From: Lachnospiraceae bacterium
GTDB lineage: Bacteria > Bacillota > Clostridia > Lachnospirales > Lachnospiraceae
Assembly: GCA_017408025.1 (NCBI GenBank)
Contig: JAFQVJ010000058.1
Location: 1-51,810, forward strand
Direction: 5' to 3'
Length of the DNA stretch: 51,810 nt
A program made the position numbers and the translations under genes. The notes beneath the pieces were generated by a model, which had not been told where the DNA came from, made no database searches, and was given only the letters and a program-made list of their open reading frames with translations. Below are positions 1-8,869 of this stretch, one piece after another; position 1 is the stretch's first letter, and the number at the start of each line of letters is the position of its first letter.

Positions 1-177
1 GAACACATCATATACGATAGAGAAGGAAACGCCATAAAGCATACAAAACGTTCCGGAAAAGAAGTAAGCTACAGCTATGATTACCTTGGAAACATAGTAA
101 AAACAGAAGGTGAAACAAACAAATGCGAATATATCTATGATATTTGCAGACAGTATTACAAAGGTTGTATCAGATAG
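1..177 (+). pseudogene. RHS/YD-repeat protein fragment (5' end outside window)
   Basis: Frame 1 is open from the first base to a TAG at 175-177 and encodes YD-repeat sequence: the motifs YDREGN, YSYDYLGN and YIYD occur at about residues 5-47, spaced as in RHS/wall-associated proteins. After YIYD (about base 141) similarity to that pattern stops and the frame closes within 12 codons. The downstream Ig-repeat protein continues in another frame. This is either the tail of a degraded RHS gene or one side of a recombination or assembly junction. RHS proteins are large secreted or surface toxins and adhesins; only this tail is visible, so no function can be assigned. Confidence 0.55.
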
Positions 178-2767
178 CTTTGAATTAAATACAGCTGATT
201 ATGCTAAGGACAATGATGGAAAGATTACAGTAGAAGTTAAGAATATCAAAGATATAGTTGGCAATGTGGGTACAGAGAAGTCATTTACAATATATATTGA
301 CGATAAGGCACCTACTGCTATATATGAAGGTATTCAGACAAGTGGTAAGGAAAATATCACACCATATGGCAACTTCTACAATGCAGAGACAACATTTATA
401 TTTAAGATATCAGATAACATGACAGGTATTAAGTCTGCTACACTTACAGTAGGCGATAAAGAGATTACAGGAACAATCGCTGATGGAAAAGTAAGCTTTG
501 TAGTACCAGTAGGATATTCTGGTCAGGTATCATTAAAGCTTGTAGACTATGTAGATAATGTAAATTATGTAAGTGATGAGACATTGCCTAGACTTAATGA
601 CATAGCAAATGAGCAGGGTATAAAGGTATATACATCAGACTACATACTTATAGAGAATATCGTGGTTGGAGAGCCAATATATACAGTGCGTCAGGCTGAT
701 AAAGATATTTGGTATAAATCACAGGTGGATTTGGATATAGCTATTACAGACGAGTCTGTAGCAATGGTTTCATCAGGTTTATCATCAGTTATGATATATA
801 TCAATGATAAAGAGTATCAGGCAAAGACATATGAAAACAAAGATACTATTAAGGATACCTTTAAGGTAAGCATAGATAATCAGTGGATTAATGATGTTAT
901 AAATGAAAATGGTTCATATACAGTAAAGCTTGTAATTATTGACAATGCAGGTAACGAGAGTGTATATAGCAAGACTGTATACATTGATACAGTTGCACCA
1001 GTCATTTCAAACCTTACAGGTGTAGTAGATGGCAGTGTCAATACAGGAACGGTTACAGTTAATGTAGAAGTAGATGAAAAGCACTACAGGGAAGCTGGCA
1101 ACAAGACAACTGTTACAGTGACAAAGACTTTGGATGGGCAGACAGAAGCATATGAGGTAGCTGAGTTTACGATGGACAGTAAGCTTACTGATAAGCCATA
1201 CATATTTACAGAGGATGGCGATTACACAGTAATAGTTACTTCAGAGGATGCAGCAGGAAATGTAGCAGTAGGGAAGAACATAGCATTTAAGATTGACAAT
1301 ACAGCGCCACTTGCAGACATAACAGGTGTTACAGAGAACGCGTATTATCTTGATAAAGCGGATGCTGCAATTAATATCGTAGAATCAAACTATGAGGATA
1401 TGAATGTTGTCATATCTATTACACATGAGTTAAATGGAGTTGTAAATACAATAGATAATGTTGTATTTGACAAAACACAGAAGAATTCAACACGTACACA
1501 GACATTTACAGAAGAGGGCAGATATACTATAAAGGTTAATGCAGTAGATGCAGCTGGAAATGTGGCTATCACAAGAACGGTCATATTTACAGTTGATGCA
1601 TCAGCACCTCTTATCAGCATATCAGGAATTGAAAATGGTGTAGCATATAAAGACGATGTTATTCCAGTGATTACAATCAATGATAATTATTATAAAGATT
1701 ATTCTGTAAGACTTGTTAAAAATGGCGTATATTTCACAGAGGATATGTCAGGTGTTATAAGTGACGCAGATGATGATGTGACAGCACTTCTTATGAAGAA
1801 TTTCAGCGACATTGACAACGGTGTTACAGGTACATTTGATACCTTTGAAAAAGTGCAGTCCAATGACGGTATATATACACTTACAGTAAGTGCGACGGAT
1901 AACGCGGGCAGAACATCTAGTCAGACAGTACAGTTTTCTGTTAATAGATTTGGTTCTGTATATACCTTTGATGATAATTTAAAGAATATCATAGGCACAT
2001 ATAATACTGCCATTGATACTGATTTTAAGATTACGGAATACAATGCGGACAGGCTTGTAGCAGATTCAGTAAATATTCGTATCACAAGAGATGGTTCACC
2101 GCTTGATGAGGTTATTGTTGATAAATCTGCAATGGGCACAAACAATGCTACTGGCGAAAGTGGATGGTATCAGTATGAGTACGTCATATCACAGGACAAT
2201 TTCAAATACGATGGTGTTTATGTTATAACCGTATCATCAGCAGATGAAGCGGGAAATAATTCTGAAAATATAACATATGATGAGCTTAGTATTAGATTTT
2301 CTGTAGATACTACGAAGCCGGAAGTAGTTAAGATTACAGGATTATCTGAATCATCGTATGATGCGGAAAAAATAGATGTATCATATGAGGTGTTTGATGC
2401 AATTGGACTTAAGGAAGTAAAGGTATTCTTAGATAAAAATTGTATCCAGACAGTAACTGAATTTGCAGATATCACATCATATGCAGGTATCTTTACCATT
2501 GAAGAAGGTGCAAATCAGGAAGTGCGTTTCACAGTGATAGATATGGCAGGAAATGTTGTAGATAGTTCGAACGCAGAAGATATCGAGCAGGGAAAAATCG
2601 TAGACTTTAACAGCAATGTTACAGTAACAACAAACATGTTCGTTAGGTGGTATGCCAATAAGCCGTTATTCTATGGAACAATCGCAGCAACTGGAAGTGT
2701 TATGGCGGGAGGTACAGCTGTAGCAGGAATTAAGATTAGAAGAAAGAGTTTAAGGGTAAAAAAGTAG
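110..2767 (+). CDS. Ig-like repeat surface protein, N-terminally truncated, C-terminal membrane anchor
   Basis: The 885-residue product is built of about seven bacterial Ig-like repeats. Each ends in a D-x-A-G-N type strand (for example DNAGNES near residue 279 and two DAAGNVA copies) followed by a new domain start such as IDTVAP, IDNTAP, VDASAP or VDTTKP. The last ~25 residues before the basic tail (IRRKSLRVKK) are Gly/Ala/Met-rich and hydrophobic, consistent with a C-terminal membrane anchor. There is no signal peptide, and the nominal GTG at 110 has no separate Shine-Dalgarno; TAG and TAA close the frame just upstream (92-97), and ATG137 is the only other near start. The real N-terminus therefore appears to be lost or replaced by the RHS fragment. 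It was probably an exported adhesin or stalk-like protein; expression in this form is doubtful. Confidence 0.7.
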   Translation: MKQTNANISMIFADSITKVVSDSFELNTADYAKDNDGKITVEVKNIKDIVGNVGTEKSFTIYIDDKAPTAIYEGIQTSGKENITPYGNFYNAETTFIFKISDNMTGIKSATLTVGDKEITGTIADGKVSFVVPVGYSGQVSLKLVDYVDNVNYVSDETLPRLNDIANEQGIKVYTSDYILIENIVVGEPIYTVRQADKDIWYKSQVDLDIAITDESVAMVSSGLSSVMIYINDKEYQAKTYENKDTIKDTFKVSIDNQWINDVINENGSYTVKLVIIDNAGNESVYSKTVYIDTVAPVISNLTGVVDGSVNTGTVTVNVEVDEKHYREAGNKTTVTVTKTLDGQTEAYEVAEFTMDSKLTDKPYIFTEDGDYTVIVTSEDAAGNVAVGKNIAFKIDNTAPLADITGVTENAYYLDKADAAINIVESNYEDMNVVISITHELNGVVNTIDNVVFDKTQKNSTRTQTFTEEGRYTIKVNAVDAAGNVAITRTVIFTVDASAPLISISGIENGVAYKDDVIPVITINDNYYKDYSVRLVKNGVYFTEDMSGVISDADDDVTALLMKNFSDIDNGVTGTFDTFEKVQSNDGIYTLTVSATDNAGRTSSQTVQFSVNRFGSVYTFDDNLKNIIGTYNTAIDTDFKITEYNADRLVADSVNIRITRDGSPLDEVIVDKSAMGTNNATGESGWYQYEYVISQDNFKYDGVYVITVSSADEAGNNSENITYDELSIRFSVDTTKPEVVKITGLSESSYDAEKIDVSYEVFDAIGLKEVKVFLDKNCIQTVTEFADITSYAGIFTIEEGANQEVRFTVIDMAGNVVDSSNAEDIEQGKIVDFNSNVTVTTNMFVRWYANKPLFYGTIAATGSVMAGGTAVAGIKIRRKSLRVKK

Positions 2768-2793
2768 TTTAATATAATGGTTTTAAATGAGTT

Positions 2794-2843
2794 ATAATAA
2801 TGACTTGGTTACAATGAATATTTATTGCAACCAAGTTATTATC
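2794..2843. terminator. Bidirectional terminator-like hairpin between convergent genes
   Basis: Left arm ATAATAATGACTTGGTT and right arm AACCAAGTTATTAT pair with a three-base bulge. The hairpin lies between the stops of the Ig-repeat gene and the minus-strand tmcAL. T-richness on the plus side (ATTATTATTTTT) lies within tmcAL's last codons. No experimental support. Confidence 0.5.
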
Positions 2844-4125
2844 ATGTTATTATTATTTTTCGTTGATGTTCATTAGTGAAGGGGTGTTTATATTTATTGC
2901 GAACAATCATATTATATAATTCATCGCAATAAATAGAATGAGAAAGCATTTTCTTATCAAGCGAGTTTAAATTAATTTTATCATTAATTTCGGAGAGCTG
3001 ACCGATGATAGTCAGTTCTCCATTTTTCTTTATTTCATTTAAAATGGCAGAGGAAGCTCTGTTAAAGCCTAATAATCTTATATAAGAAGAGATTCCATTA
3101 TCAATATATGAGGTTATGTCTGACTTATATATTCCAAGAGTTATGGCTAAAAGTGCTCTTGAAATAGAGGTATAAGCAATATTCTTTGTTTTTAATTTAT
3201 CTATTAAATCAGAGTAACAGGTATGTGTGTACAGAATATCTCTGTCAGACATACGGTTTGCAAGGTCATTATCGATTCCCATATAAGCTACTAAGGTGCT
3301 GTCAGTACAACCATGAAGGCATGCAGACAACAGCTTTTCACTGGTTATAGATGAAAAGTCATTTTCTGTTATAGGCGCAGTTTTGCCAAGGGTATTTTTG
3401 TATTCTATATCAAAGCTATACAGTTCATCCATTATGTTAATATCATTATTAATGTTGCTATTATCATAAGAGCTTGTGATGGCAGAACGGACTGAGGAAG
3501 CAGAGTAGAGCTTATGGTTTTCATCGTTATCATGGTATGCTGCATTGGTTCTTGCAATTGCTATGGGTGTTATGGTTGAATTTAATATTTTCAAGGCTTT
3601 AAGATATTCTATGGCAAGAATATTGTTGGGCATATCTAAGATAGAAGAACAATCTTCACTTAAATATACAGAGAGTGCTGTGCTTCTTGCAGAGGCATAA
3701 GACAAGCCTGCCTTAACATTCTCTTTTATAAGAAGATTAAGTTCATGAGCTGAATTATTTTTAGCATCAACAAGAATTGAAGCTATGTGATTAAGCTTGC
3801 TTATATCCTGACACTCGCTACCAAAGCAGATATGGTTGATGATTCCTAACTTCTCTAATAAGGTCACAGCCGCCGTAGCAAAATATTCAGCGCTTGAACA
3901 TGCAAAAGGCAATGGTAGTTCGAATACCACATCAGCGCCGTGATTTAATGCTATACGTGTTCGAGTGTGCTTATCAATAAAAGCAGGAGTTCCACGCTGG
4001 ACATAATTTCCACTCATAATAACAACACACACATCTGCACCAGTCAGTTCTTTTGCCTTTCGAATATGATATTCGTGACCCTTGTGAAAGGGGTTATATT
4101 CAGTTATCAATCCAACGACGTTCAT
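2842..4125 (-). CDS. tmcAL: tRNA(Met) cytidine acetate ligase TmcAL (YlbM, nucleotidyltransferase-like)
   Basis: The family makes N4-acetylcytidine at the wobble position of elongator tRNA(Met), activating acetate with ATP; it is cytoplasmic. The 427-residue protein starts with the family signature GLITEYNPFHKGHEYH (residues 5-20), containing the HIGH-like nucleotidyltransferase motif, followed by MSGNYVQRGTPA and the ELPLPFACSSAEYFA block. Length matches the family. A GGAG site precedes the ATG. It is divergent from the lipoprotein gene at 4308 and convergent with the Ig-repeat gene. Use of free acetate fits the nearby pta-ackA genes, although it is a separate transcript. Assignment is confident from the N-terminal third; the C-terminal half is less conserved. 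Confidence 0.93.
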   Translation of the reverse strand: MNVVGLITEYNPFHKGHEYHIRKAKELTGADVCVVIMSGNYVQRGTPAFIDKHTRTRIALNHGADVVFELPLPFACSSAEYFATAAVTLLEKLGIINHICFGSECQDISKLNHIASILVDAKNNSAHELNLLIKENVKAGLSYASARSTALSVYLSEDCSSILDMPNNILAIEYLKALKILNSTITPIAIARTNAAYHDNDENHKLYSASSVRSAITSSYDNSNINNDINIMDELYSFDIEYKNTLGKTAPITENDFSSITSEKLLSACLHGCTDSTLVAYMGIDNDLANRMSDRDILYTHTCYSDLIDKLKTKNIAYTSISRALLAITLGIYKSDITSYIDNGISSYIRLLGFNRASSAILNEIKKNGELTIIGQLSEINDKINLNSLDKKMLSHSIYCDELYNMIVRNKYKHPFTNEHQRKIIIT

Positions 4126-4190
4126 GTACTATATCTCCATTTTCTTATAATATGTGTTCATATAAAACACTTAATTTTTCTATTAACTTC

Positions 4191-4213
4191 ACATAGTATT
4201 CACATTACTATGT
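4191..4213. promoter_or_regulatory. Perfect inverted repeat in the divergent tmcAL/lipoprotein spacer
   Basis: ACATAGTA (4191-4198) and TACTATGT (4206-4213) are perfect inverted repeats with a 7-base centre. A TATAAT lies at 4218-4223, so a protein bound here would overlap the region upstream of a -10 box for the 4308 gene. No good -35 box was seen. Operator role is inference. Confidence 0.4.
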
Positions 4214-4307
4214 AAAATATAATTTGTAAAGAAAAAGATATGCATATATGAAAATACTTATAGAAGAAACCATGATAATATTGAAATGAAAGTGAGGATT
4301 TTATTAA

Positions 4308-6224
4308 ATGAGAAAGAAAATGTTGGCAGTTTCCATGGTGGCAACACTTGCACTTGCTTCTGTAACTGCATGTTCTTCAGGTAAGAGTGGCATAGGAGAT
4401 GAGACATCTACAAATGTATGGGACAATATAGTTGGAGGAGATTCGGGAACCTCGGACGAAGGAACAACCTTAACAAAATTTGATATTGAAGTAAATTATA
4501 GCGAAAAAGAGCAGCTATCCGTAACAAAGGCGCAGCTTTCTTCCTATTCGAATGTCATAAAGCTGGCTGATGAATCAGTTACAATCACAGAATCGGGAGA
4601 ATATGTCATAGAAGGAACTATTAATGACGGTCAGATTATAGTAGATGTACCAGAGACAGATACGGAGGTAGTTACACTTATATTAAATGGTGTAGATATA
4701 ACATGTAGCAATTCAGCAGCTATATATGTAAAAAGTGCAGATAAGGTGGTTCTTTCCCTTGTAGAAGGAACAGTTAATAATCTTCAGGATGGCAGTGAAT
4801 ATACATATGATGATGAAACTGAAGAAGAGCCAAATGCCTGTGTATTTTCTAAGGATGATCTGGTTATATCGGGAAAGGGTACATTGAATGTAACTGGTAA
4901 GTTTAACAATGGTATAGCCAGTAAGGATGACTTAACTATAACTGGTGGTATCATCAATGTCGAAGCTGTCAATAATGGTATAAAGGGCAAGGATTCCATA
5001 GCTGTCATGGATGCTGACGTTACAGTTAATGCAGGTGCAGATGGATTAAAAGCGGATAATACAACTGATACAGAAAAGGGTTTTATTCTCATAGATAATG
5101 GAAGCTTCAAGATAACATCTGGCGAGGATGCCATTCAGGCGGAAACCTGCATGGAGATAAATGGTGGAACCTTTGATATAACAACTGGTGAAGGAGCTGG
5201 CACTACAAGCTGGAATAATGGTGATGATTGGGGCAAACCAGGTATGGGTGGTATGAGTCAGAATTCGTCCACCTCTACAGATACGACAAGTATAAAGGCA
5301 CTAAAGGCTGGGTGTGATATTACAGTGAACGCAGGTACATTTACTATAGATTCAGAGGATGATGCCATTCACACAAATGTATCAGTAGAAATAAATGGAG
5401 GTGCCTTTGATATTAAGTCAGGAGATGATGGAGTGCATGCAGATAATACACTTATTATAAATGGTGGTGACATCAATATTACACAGTGTTATGAAGGCAT
5501 TGAGGCGACTTATATTACGATGAACGATGGAGATGTTCACGTGGTTTCATCAGATGATGGTTTTAATGCAGCGGGTGGAAATGATGCCTCTGCAATGGGC
5601 GGAAGACCTGGTATGAATGGATTTTCAGAGGGCACAGGCTCTCTCTCAATCAATGGCGGATATGTATATATTGATGCAACTGGTGATGGGCTTGATGCAA
5701 ATGGATCATTTGAGATGACAGAAGGCTATGTTATTGTAGATGGACCATCAAATAGTGGAAATGGAGCATTTGACTATGGTTCAAGTTGCAATGTGACAGG
5801 AGGCTTTATAGTTGCTGTAGGTGCATCTGGTATGTCCCAGATGCCAAGTCAGGCTTCAATTAACTGTGTCATGATAGGGTTGAGTGAGAATATATCGTCA
5901 GGTACTCTGGTAAATATATCAGACAGTGATGGTAATACCGTCCTTACCTTTGAGGGGGCAAAATCCTATAACAATATGGTTTTATGTACATCGGATTTGA
6001 AAACAGGTGAAACCTATACGGTGAAAACCGGTGGAAGTGTCACAGGTACAGCCACAGATGGCGTGTACACAGGAGCATATTCAGGTGGAACAGAAGCTCT
6101 TGCTTTCACTGTTGAGAACACGCTTACCACAGCAGGAAATGCCAACGGCGGTATGGGTGGCATGGGAGGCATGAAACCAGGAGGAAACAAGGGAGATGGT
6201 GGCTTCGGTGGAGGTCGTCATTAA
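4308..6224 (+). CDS. Lipoprotein with Cthe_2159-type carbohydrate-binding beta-helix domain (DUF4353)
   Basis: A 638-residue exported protein. The N-terminus has a basic start (MRKKM), a hydrophobic core and the lipobox VTAC (Cys22), so it should be lipidated and held on the outer membrane face. From about residue 55 onward it shows repeated beta-strand rungs of the type INGG..I.(T/V)..DDGI.A, typical of right-handed beta-helix proteins; Cthe_2159 of Clostridium thermocellum, a cellulose/polygalacturonate binder, is the named family prototype. Two low-complexity Met/Gly stretches (near 309-314 and the C-terminal GGMGGMGGMKPGG) interrupt or end the helix. The start is supported by AAAGTGAGG before ATG. 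It appears to be a monocistron with its own terminator. The ligand is inferred, not visible. Confidence 0.8.
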   Translation: MRKKMLAVSMVATLALASVTACSSGKSGIGDETSTNVWDNIVGGDSGTSDEGTTLTKFDIEVNYSEKEQLSVTKAQLSSYSNVIKLADESVTITESGEYVIEGTINDGQIIVDVPETDTEVVTLILNGVDITCSNSAAIYVKSADKVVLSLVEGTVNNLQDGSEYTYDDETEEEPNACVFSKDDLVISGKGTLNVTGKFNNGIASKDDLTITGGIINVEAVNNGIKGKDSIAVMDADVTVNAGADGLKADNTTDTEKGFILIDNGSFKITSGEDAIQAETCMEINGGTFDITTGEGAGTTSWNNGDDWGKPGMGGMSQNSSTSTDTTSIKALKAGCDITVNAGTFTIDSEDDAIHTNVSVEINGGAFDIKSGDDGVHADNTLIINGGDINITQCYEGIEATYITMNDGDVHVVSSDDGFNAAGGNDASAMGGRPGMNGFSEGTGSLSINGGYVYIDATGDGLDANGSFEMTEGYVIVDGPSNSGNGAFDYGSSCNVTGGFIVAVGASGMSQMPSQASINCVMIGLSENISSGTLVNISDSDGNTVLTFEGAKSYNNMVLCTSDLKTGETYTVKTGGSVTGTATDGVYTGAYSGGTEALAFTVENTLTTAGNANGGMGGMGGMKPGGNKGDGGFGGGRH

Positions 6225-6243
6225 GCATAAGATTGTACTGTAG

Positions 6244-6280
6244 ACAGGTCGGCAACCGTACATTGTCGATCTGTTTTTTT
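6244..6280 (+). terminator. Intrinsic terminator after the lipoprotein gene
   Basis: ACAGGTCG (6244-6251) pairs with CGATCTGT (6267-6274), with one G-T pair, and is followed directly by a T run to 6280. It closes the lipoprotein transcript 20 bases after its stop. Confidence 0.8.
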
Positions 6281-6317
6281 GTACATTTAAAAGAACAATT
6301 TATTTCCAAATTTCGAC

Positions 6318-6346
6318 TTGTATACAATAAACTAAAGAGTTATAAT
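6318..6346 (+). promoter_or_regulatory. Sigma-A type promoter for pta(-ackA)
   Basis: TTGTAT (6318-6323), a 17-base spacer and a perfect TATAAT (6341-6346). A small palindrome ACCATATATATGGT (6369-6382) lies in the predicted 5' leader, ahead of the AGGAG site at 6402. Confidence 0.75.
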
Positions 6347-6415
6347 GAACGTGTATGCGTAAACATCGACCATATATATGGTTTTAAGATTCTATTATAA
6401 AAGGAGATATACATT

Positions 6416-7411
6416 ATGGCATTTATTGATGAAATGAAGAAAAAAGCTAAGATGGACAAAAAGACAATTGTATTGCCTGAGTCAATGGACAGAAGAACCT
6501 TTGAGGCTGCGGCTGAGATTCTCGCAGAGGATGTTGCAAATCTTATCATTATCGGTACACCAGAGGAAATCGAGAAGAACAGCGAAGGTCTTGATGTATC
6601 AAAGGCTACATTTGTAAATCCAGCTACATATGAGAAGACAGAGCAGTACATAGATACTCTTGTTGAGCTTAGAAAAGCAAAGGGAATGACAAAGGAAGAG
6701 GCAACAAAGCTTCTTAATACTGAGTATATGTTCTATGCTTGTATGATGGTTAAGTGTGGAGATGCAGACGGTGTTGTTTCAGGCGCATGCCACTCAACAG
6801 CTAACACTCTTAAGCCAGCATTACAGATTATCAAGACAAAGCCAGGTACAAAGCTTGTTTCTGCATTCTTCATCATGGATGTTCCAAATTGTGAATATGG
6901 TGAGAACGGCACATTCGTTTTCGGCGATTGTGGACTTAATCAGAATCCAAACGCTGAGGAGCTTGCAGCTATAGCAGTTTCTTCGGCAGAGAGCTTCAAG
7001 GCACTTGTTGGTGCAGAGCCAAAGGTTGCAATGCTTTCTCATTCAACTATGGGTAGCGCAAAGCACGCTGATATAGACAAGGTTGCTGAGGCTACACGTA
7101 TTGCAAAGGAAATGGCACCTCAGTTCGCTATAGATGGTGAGCTTCAGGCTGACGCTGCTATGGTTCCAAGTGTCGGTGCTTCAAAGGCTCCAAACAGCAA
7201 TGTTGCAGGAAATGCAAATGTACTTATTTTCCCAGACCTTGATGCAGGTAACATTGGTTATAAGCTTGTTCAGAGACTTGCAAAGGCAGAGGCATACGGA
7301 CCAATGTGCCAGGGTATCGCAAAGCCTGTCAACGATCTATCAAGAGGATGCTCTGCAAAGGATATCGCTGGTGTAATAGCAATCACAGCTGTTCAGGCCC
7401 AGATGAATTAG
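6416..7411 (+). CDS. pta: Phosphate acetyltransferase
   Basis: Converts acetyl-CoA and phosphate to acetyl phosphate and CoA, the first step of acetate formation with ATP gain. The 331-residue protein is the short form without the N-terminal DRTGG domain. It begins with the KKTIVLPES(M)DRRTFEAA block, contains the DGVVSGACHSTANTLKPALQ core (about residues 118-137) and ends in NDLSRGCSAKDI, the family's C-terminal signature. AAAAGGAGA precedes the ATG. ackA follows 135 bases downstream and should use its product. No terminator-like T run was found between them, so cotranscription is possible; the spacer holds a repeat element described separately. Confidence 0.97.
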   Translation: MAFIDEMKKKAKMDKKTIVLPESMDRRTFEAAAEILAEDVANLIIIGTPEEIEKNSEGLDVSKATFVNPATYEKTEQYIDTLVELRKAKGMTKEEATKLLNTEYMFYACMMVKCGDADGVVSGACHSTANTLKPALQIIKTKPGTKLVSAFFIMDVPNCEYGENGTFVFGDCGLNQNPNAEELAAIAVSSAESFKALVGAEPKVAMLSHSTMGSAKHADIDKVAEATRIAKEMAPQFAIDGELQADAAMVPSVGASKAPNSNVAGNANVLIFPDLDAGNIGYKLVQRLAKAEAYGPMCQGIAKPVNDLSRGCSAKDIAGVIAITAVQAQMN

Positions 7412-7499
7412 ACCAAAATTTCGAAGAAATTTTGCTATATAGAGTAGATATATAGAAGATGTAACAAGGTCATATAGACCAAAATTTTGCTGAAAAAAA
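7409..7499 (+). repeat. Double-copy intergenic repeat element at the pta stop codon
   Basis: It begins at pta's TAG. The first unit is a perfect hairpin, CAAAATTTC-GAA-GAAATTTTG (7414-7434). The 13-mer TAGACCAAAATTT recurs at 7409 and 7475. The element ends in TGAAAAAAA. The element after smc (15441-15539) has the same plan: AGACCA-like units 65-66 bases apart, a related spacer containing AGAA..TAAC..GTCA, and the same TGAAAAAAA end. The common origin is inferred from this alignment by eye. Confidence 0.55.
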
Positions 7500-7546
7500 C
7501 ACAGAAAATCGTGGTAACTTAGTTGTATAAGAAAGGAAATCTAATT

Positions 7547-8743
7547 ATGAAAATTTTAGTTATTAACTGTGGTAGCTCTTCTCTTAAGTACCAGCTTTTT
7601 GATATGGATTCTGAGAGCGTAATGGCAAAGGGTATCTGTGAGAGAATCGGTATTGCAGGCTCAGCACTTACACACAAGCCTTCTGGAAAGGAATCGTGTG
7701 TTATTGAAAAGGATATGCCAGACCACAAGGTCGCTGTTCAGATGGTTCTTGATATGCTTGTAGACCCTGTTCATGGCGTTATCTCAGATATAAAGGAGAT
7801 TTCAGCTGTAGGACATAGAGTTCTCCATGCTGCTCAGAAGTACATTGATTCTGTGGTGGTAAATGAGGATGTTAAGGCTACAATTCGTGAATGCTTTGAG
7901 TTTGGACCATTACATAATCCTGCAAATCTCATCGGTATTGAAGCATGTGAGCATGCTATGCCAGGTGTAAAAAATGTTGCAGTATTTGATACAGCATTCC
8001 ATCAGACAATGCCAAAGAAAGCGTATATGTACGCTATTCCGTATGAATATTATGAGAAGTATGGCATTCGTAAGTACGGCTTCCACGGAACAAGTCATGC
8101 ATTTGTATCAAAGAAGGCAATTGAGCTTGCAGGCTTAGATTCTAATAATTCGAAGGTTATTGTTTGCCATATTGGTAATGGTGGTTCTTGTTCAGCTGTA
8201 TTAAACGGAAAGTGCGTAGATACAAGCATGGGACTTACTCCACTTGAAGGTCTTATAATGGGAACAAGAAGCGGTGATATTGACCCAGCTGCTGTTCAGT
8301 TTATTGCAAATAAAGAAGGTAAGGATATAAATGAGATGGTTAATATCCTTAATAAGAAGTCAGGAATTTTAGGACTTAGTGGCGTTTCAAGTGATTTCAG
8401 AGATGTTTATAAGGCTGTAACAGAAGGCAATGAGCAGGCACAGACAGCTCTTGATGCGTTCTCATACAGAGTAGCAAAATATGTAGGCTCATATGTAGCT
8501 GCAATGAACGGTGTTGATGCAATAGTATTTACAGCTGGTGTAGGTGAGAATCATGCTCCTGTCAGAGCGAATATCTGCCAGTACTTTGGTTATCTTGGTA
8601 TAAAACTTGATGAACAGGCAAATGATAATACAAAGGGTGTAGAGGGTACAATTTCAACTGCTGATTCAAAGGTTAAGGTAATGGTTATCCCAACAAATGA
8701 AGAGTTGAAGATTGCTCAGGAAACACTTGCTCTTGTACAGTAG
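7547..8743 (+). CDS. ackA: Acetate kinase
   Basis: Transfers phosphate from acetyl phosphate to ADP, giving acetate and ATP; cytoplasmic. The 398-residue protein opens with the ASKHA signature MKILVINCGSSSLKYQLF, has the VFDTAFHQTMP block (about residues 146-156), YGFHGTSHAFV and the MGTRSGDIDP motif. The start at 7547 is chosen over the in-frame TTG at 7523 because GAAAGGAAA sits 7-8 bases before it and all homologues begin at MKILVIN. It lies downstream of pta. A hairpin follows the stop. Confidence 0.97.
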   Translation: MKILVINCGSSSLKYQLFDMDSESVMAKGICERIGIAGSALTHKPSGKESCVIEKDMPDHKVAVQMVLDMLVDPVHGVISDIKEISAVGHRVLHAAQKYIDSVVVNEDVKATIRECFEFGPLHNPANLIGIEACEHAMPGVKNVAVFDTAFHQTMPKKAYMYAIPYEYYEKYGIRKYGFHGTSHAFVSKKAIELAGLDSNNSKVIVCHIGNGGSCSAVLNGKCVDTSMGLTPLEGLIMGTRSGDIDPAAVQFIANKEGKDINEMVNILNKKSGILGLSGVSSDFRDVYKAVTEGNEQAQTALDAFSYRVAKYVGSYVAAMNGVDAIVFTAGVGENHAPVRANICQYFGYLGIKLDEQANDNTKGVEGTISTADSKVKVMVIPTNEELKIAQETLALVQ

Positions 8744-8750
8744 ATTGATA

Positions 8751-8789
8751 GTTCAGAGCTGATTTTATCAAATAAGATTAACTCTGAAC
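8751..8789 (+). terminator. Hairpin after ackA
   Basis: GTTCAGAG (8751-8758) and CTCTGAAC (8782-8789) form a perfect 8-bp stem with a long AT-rich loop. It is followed by AAAATAAATTTG rather than a T run, so termination is only tentative. Confidence 0.4.
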
Positions 8790-8811
8790 AAAATAAATTT
8801 GTGATTTTTTG

Positions 8812-8840
8812 TTGACAAAACCACAACATGTGGTTATAAT
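8812..8840 (+). promoter_or_regulatory. Consensus promoter with palindromic spacer, upstream of DUF177-rpmF
   Basis: TTGACA (8812-8817), 17 bases and TATAAT (8835-8840) are a perfect sigma-A match. The spacer carries the perfect inverted repeat AACCACA-ACA-TGTGGTT (8819-8835), ending in the first base of the -10 box. A repressor site is likely; its protein is unknown. Confidence 0.8.
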
Positions 8841-8869
8841 GTTCAAGGTGCGATTAAAGAGAGGTAATT

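Noticed and set aside
3967-4215. Plus-strand frame running out of tmcAL into the divergent spacer
   Set aside because: No ribosome site, overlaps the start of tmcAL antisense, and the product is unstructured hydrophobic/His-rich sequence.
5220-5260. Met/Gly-rich stretch in the lipoprotein as a possible frameshift
   Set aside because: The frame remains open on both sides and a similar Met/Gly stretch recurs near 5600 and at the C-terminus, so it is a genuine low-complexity feature.
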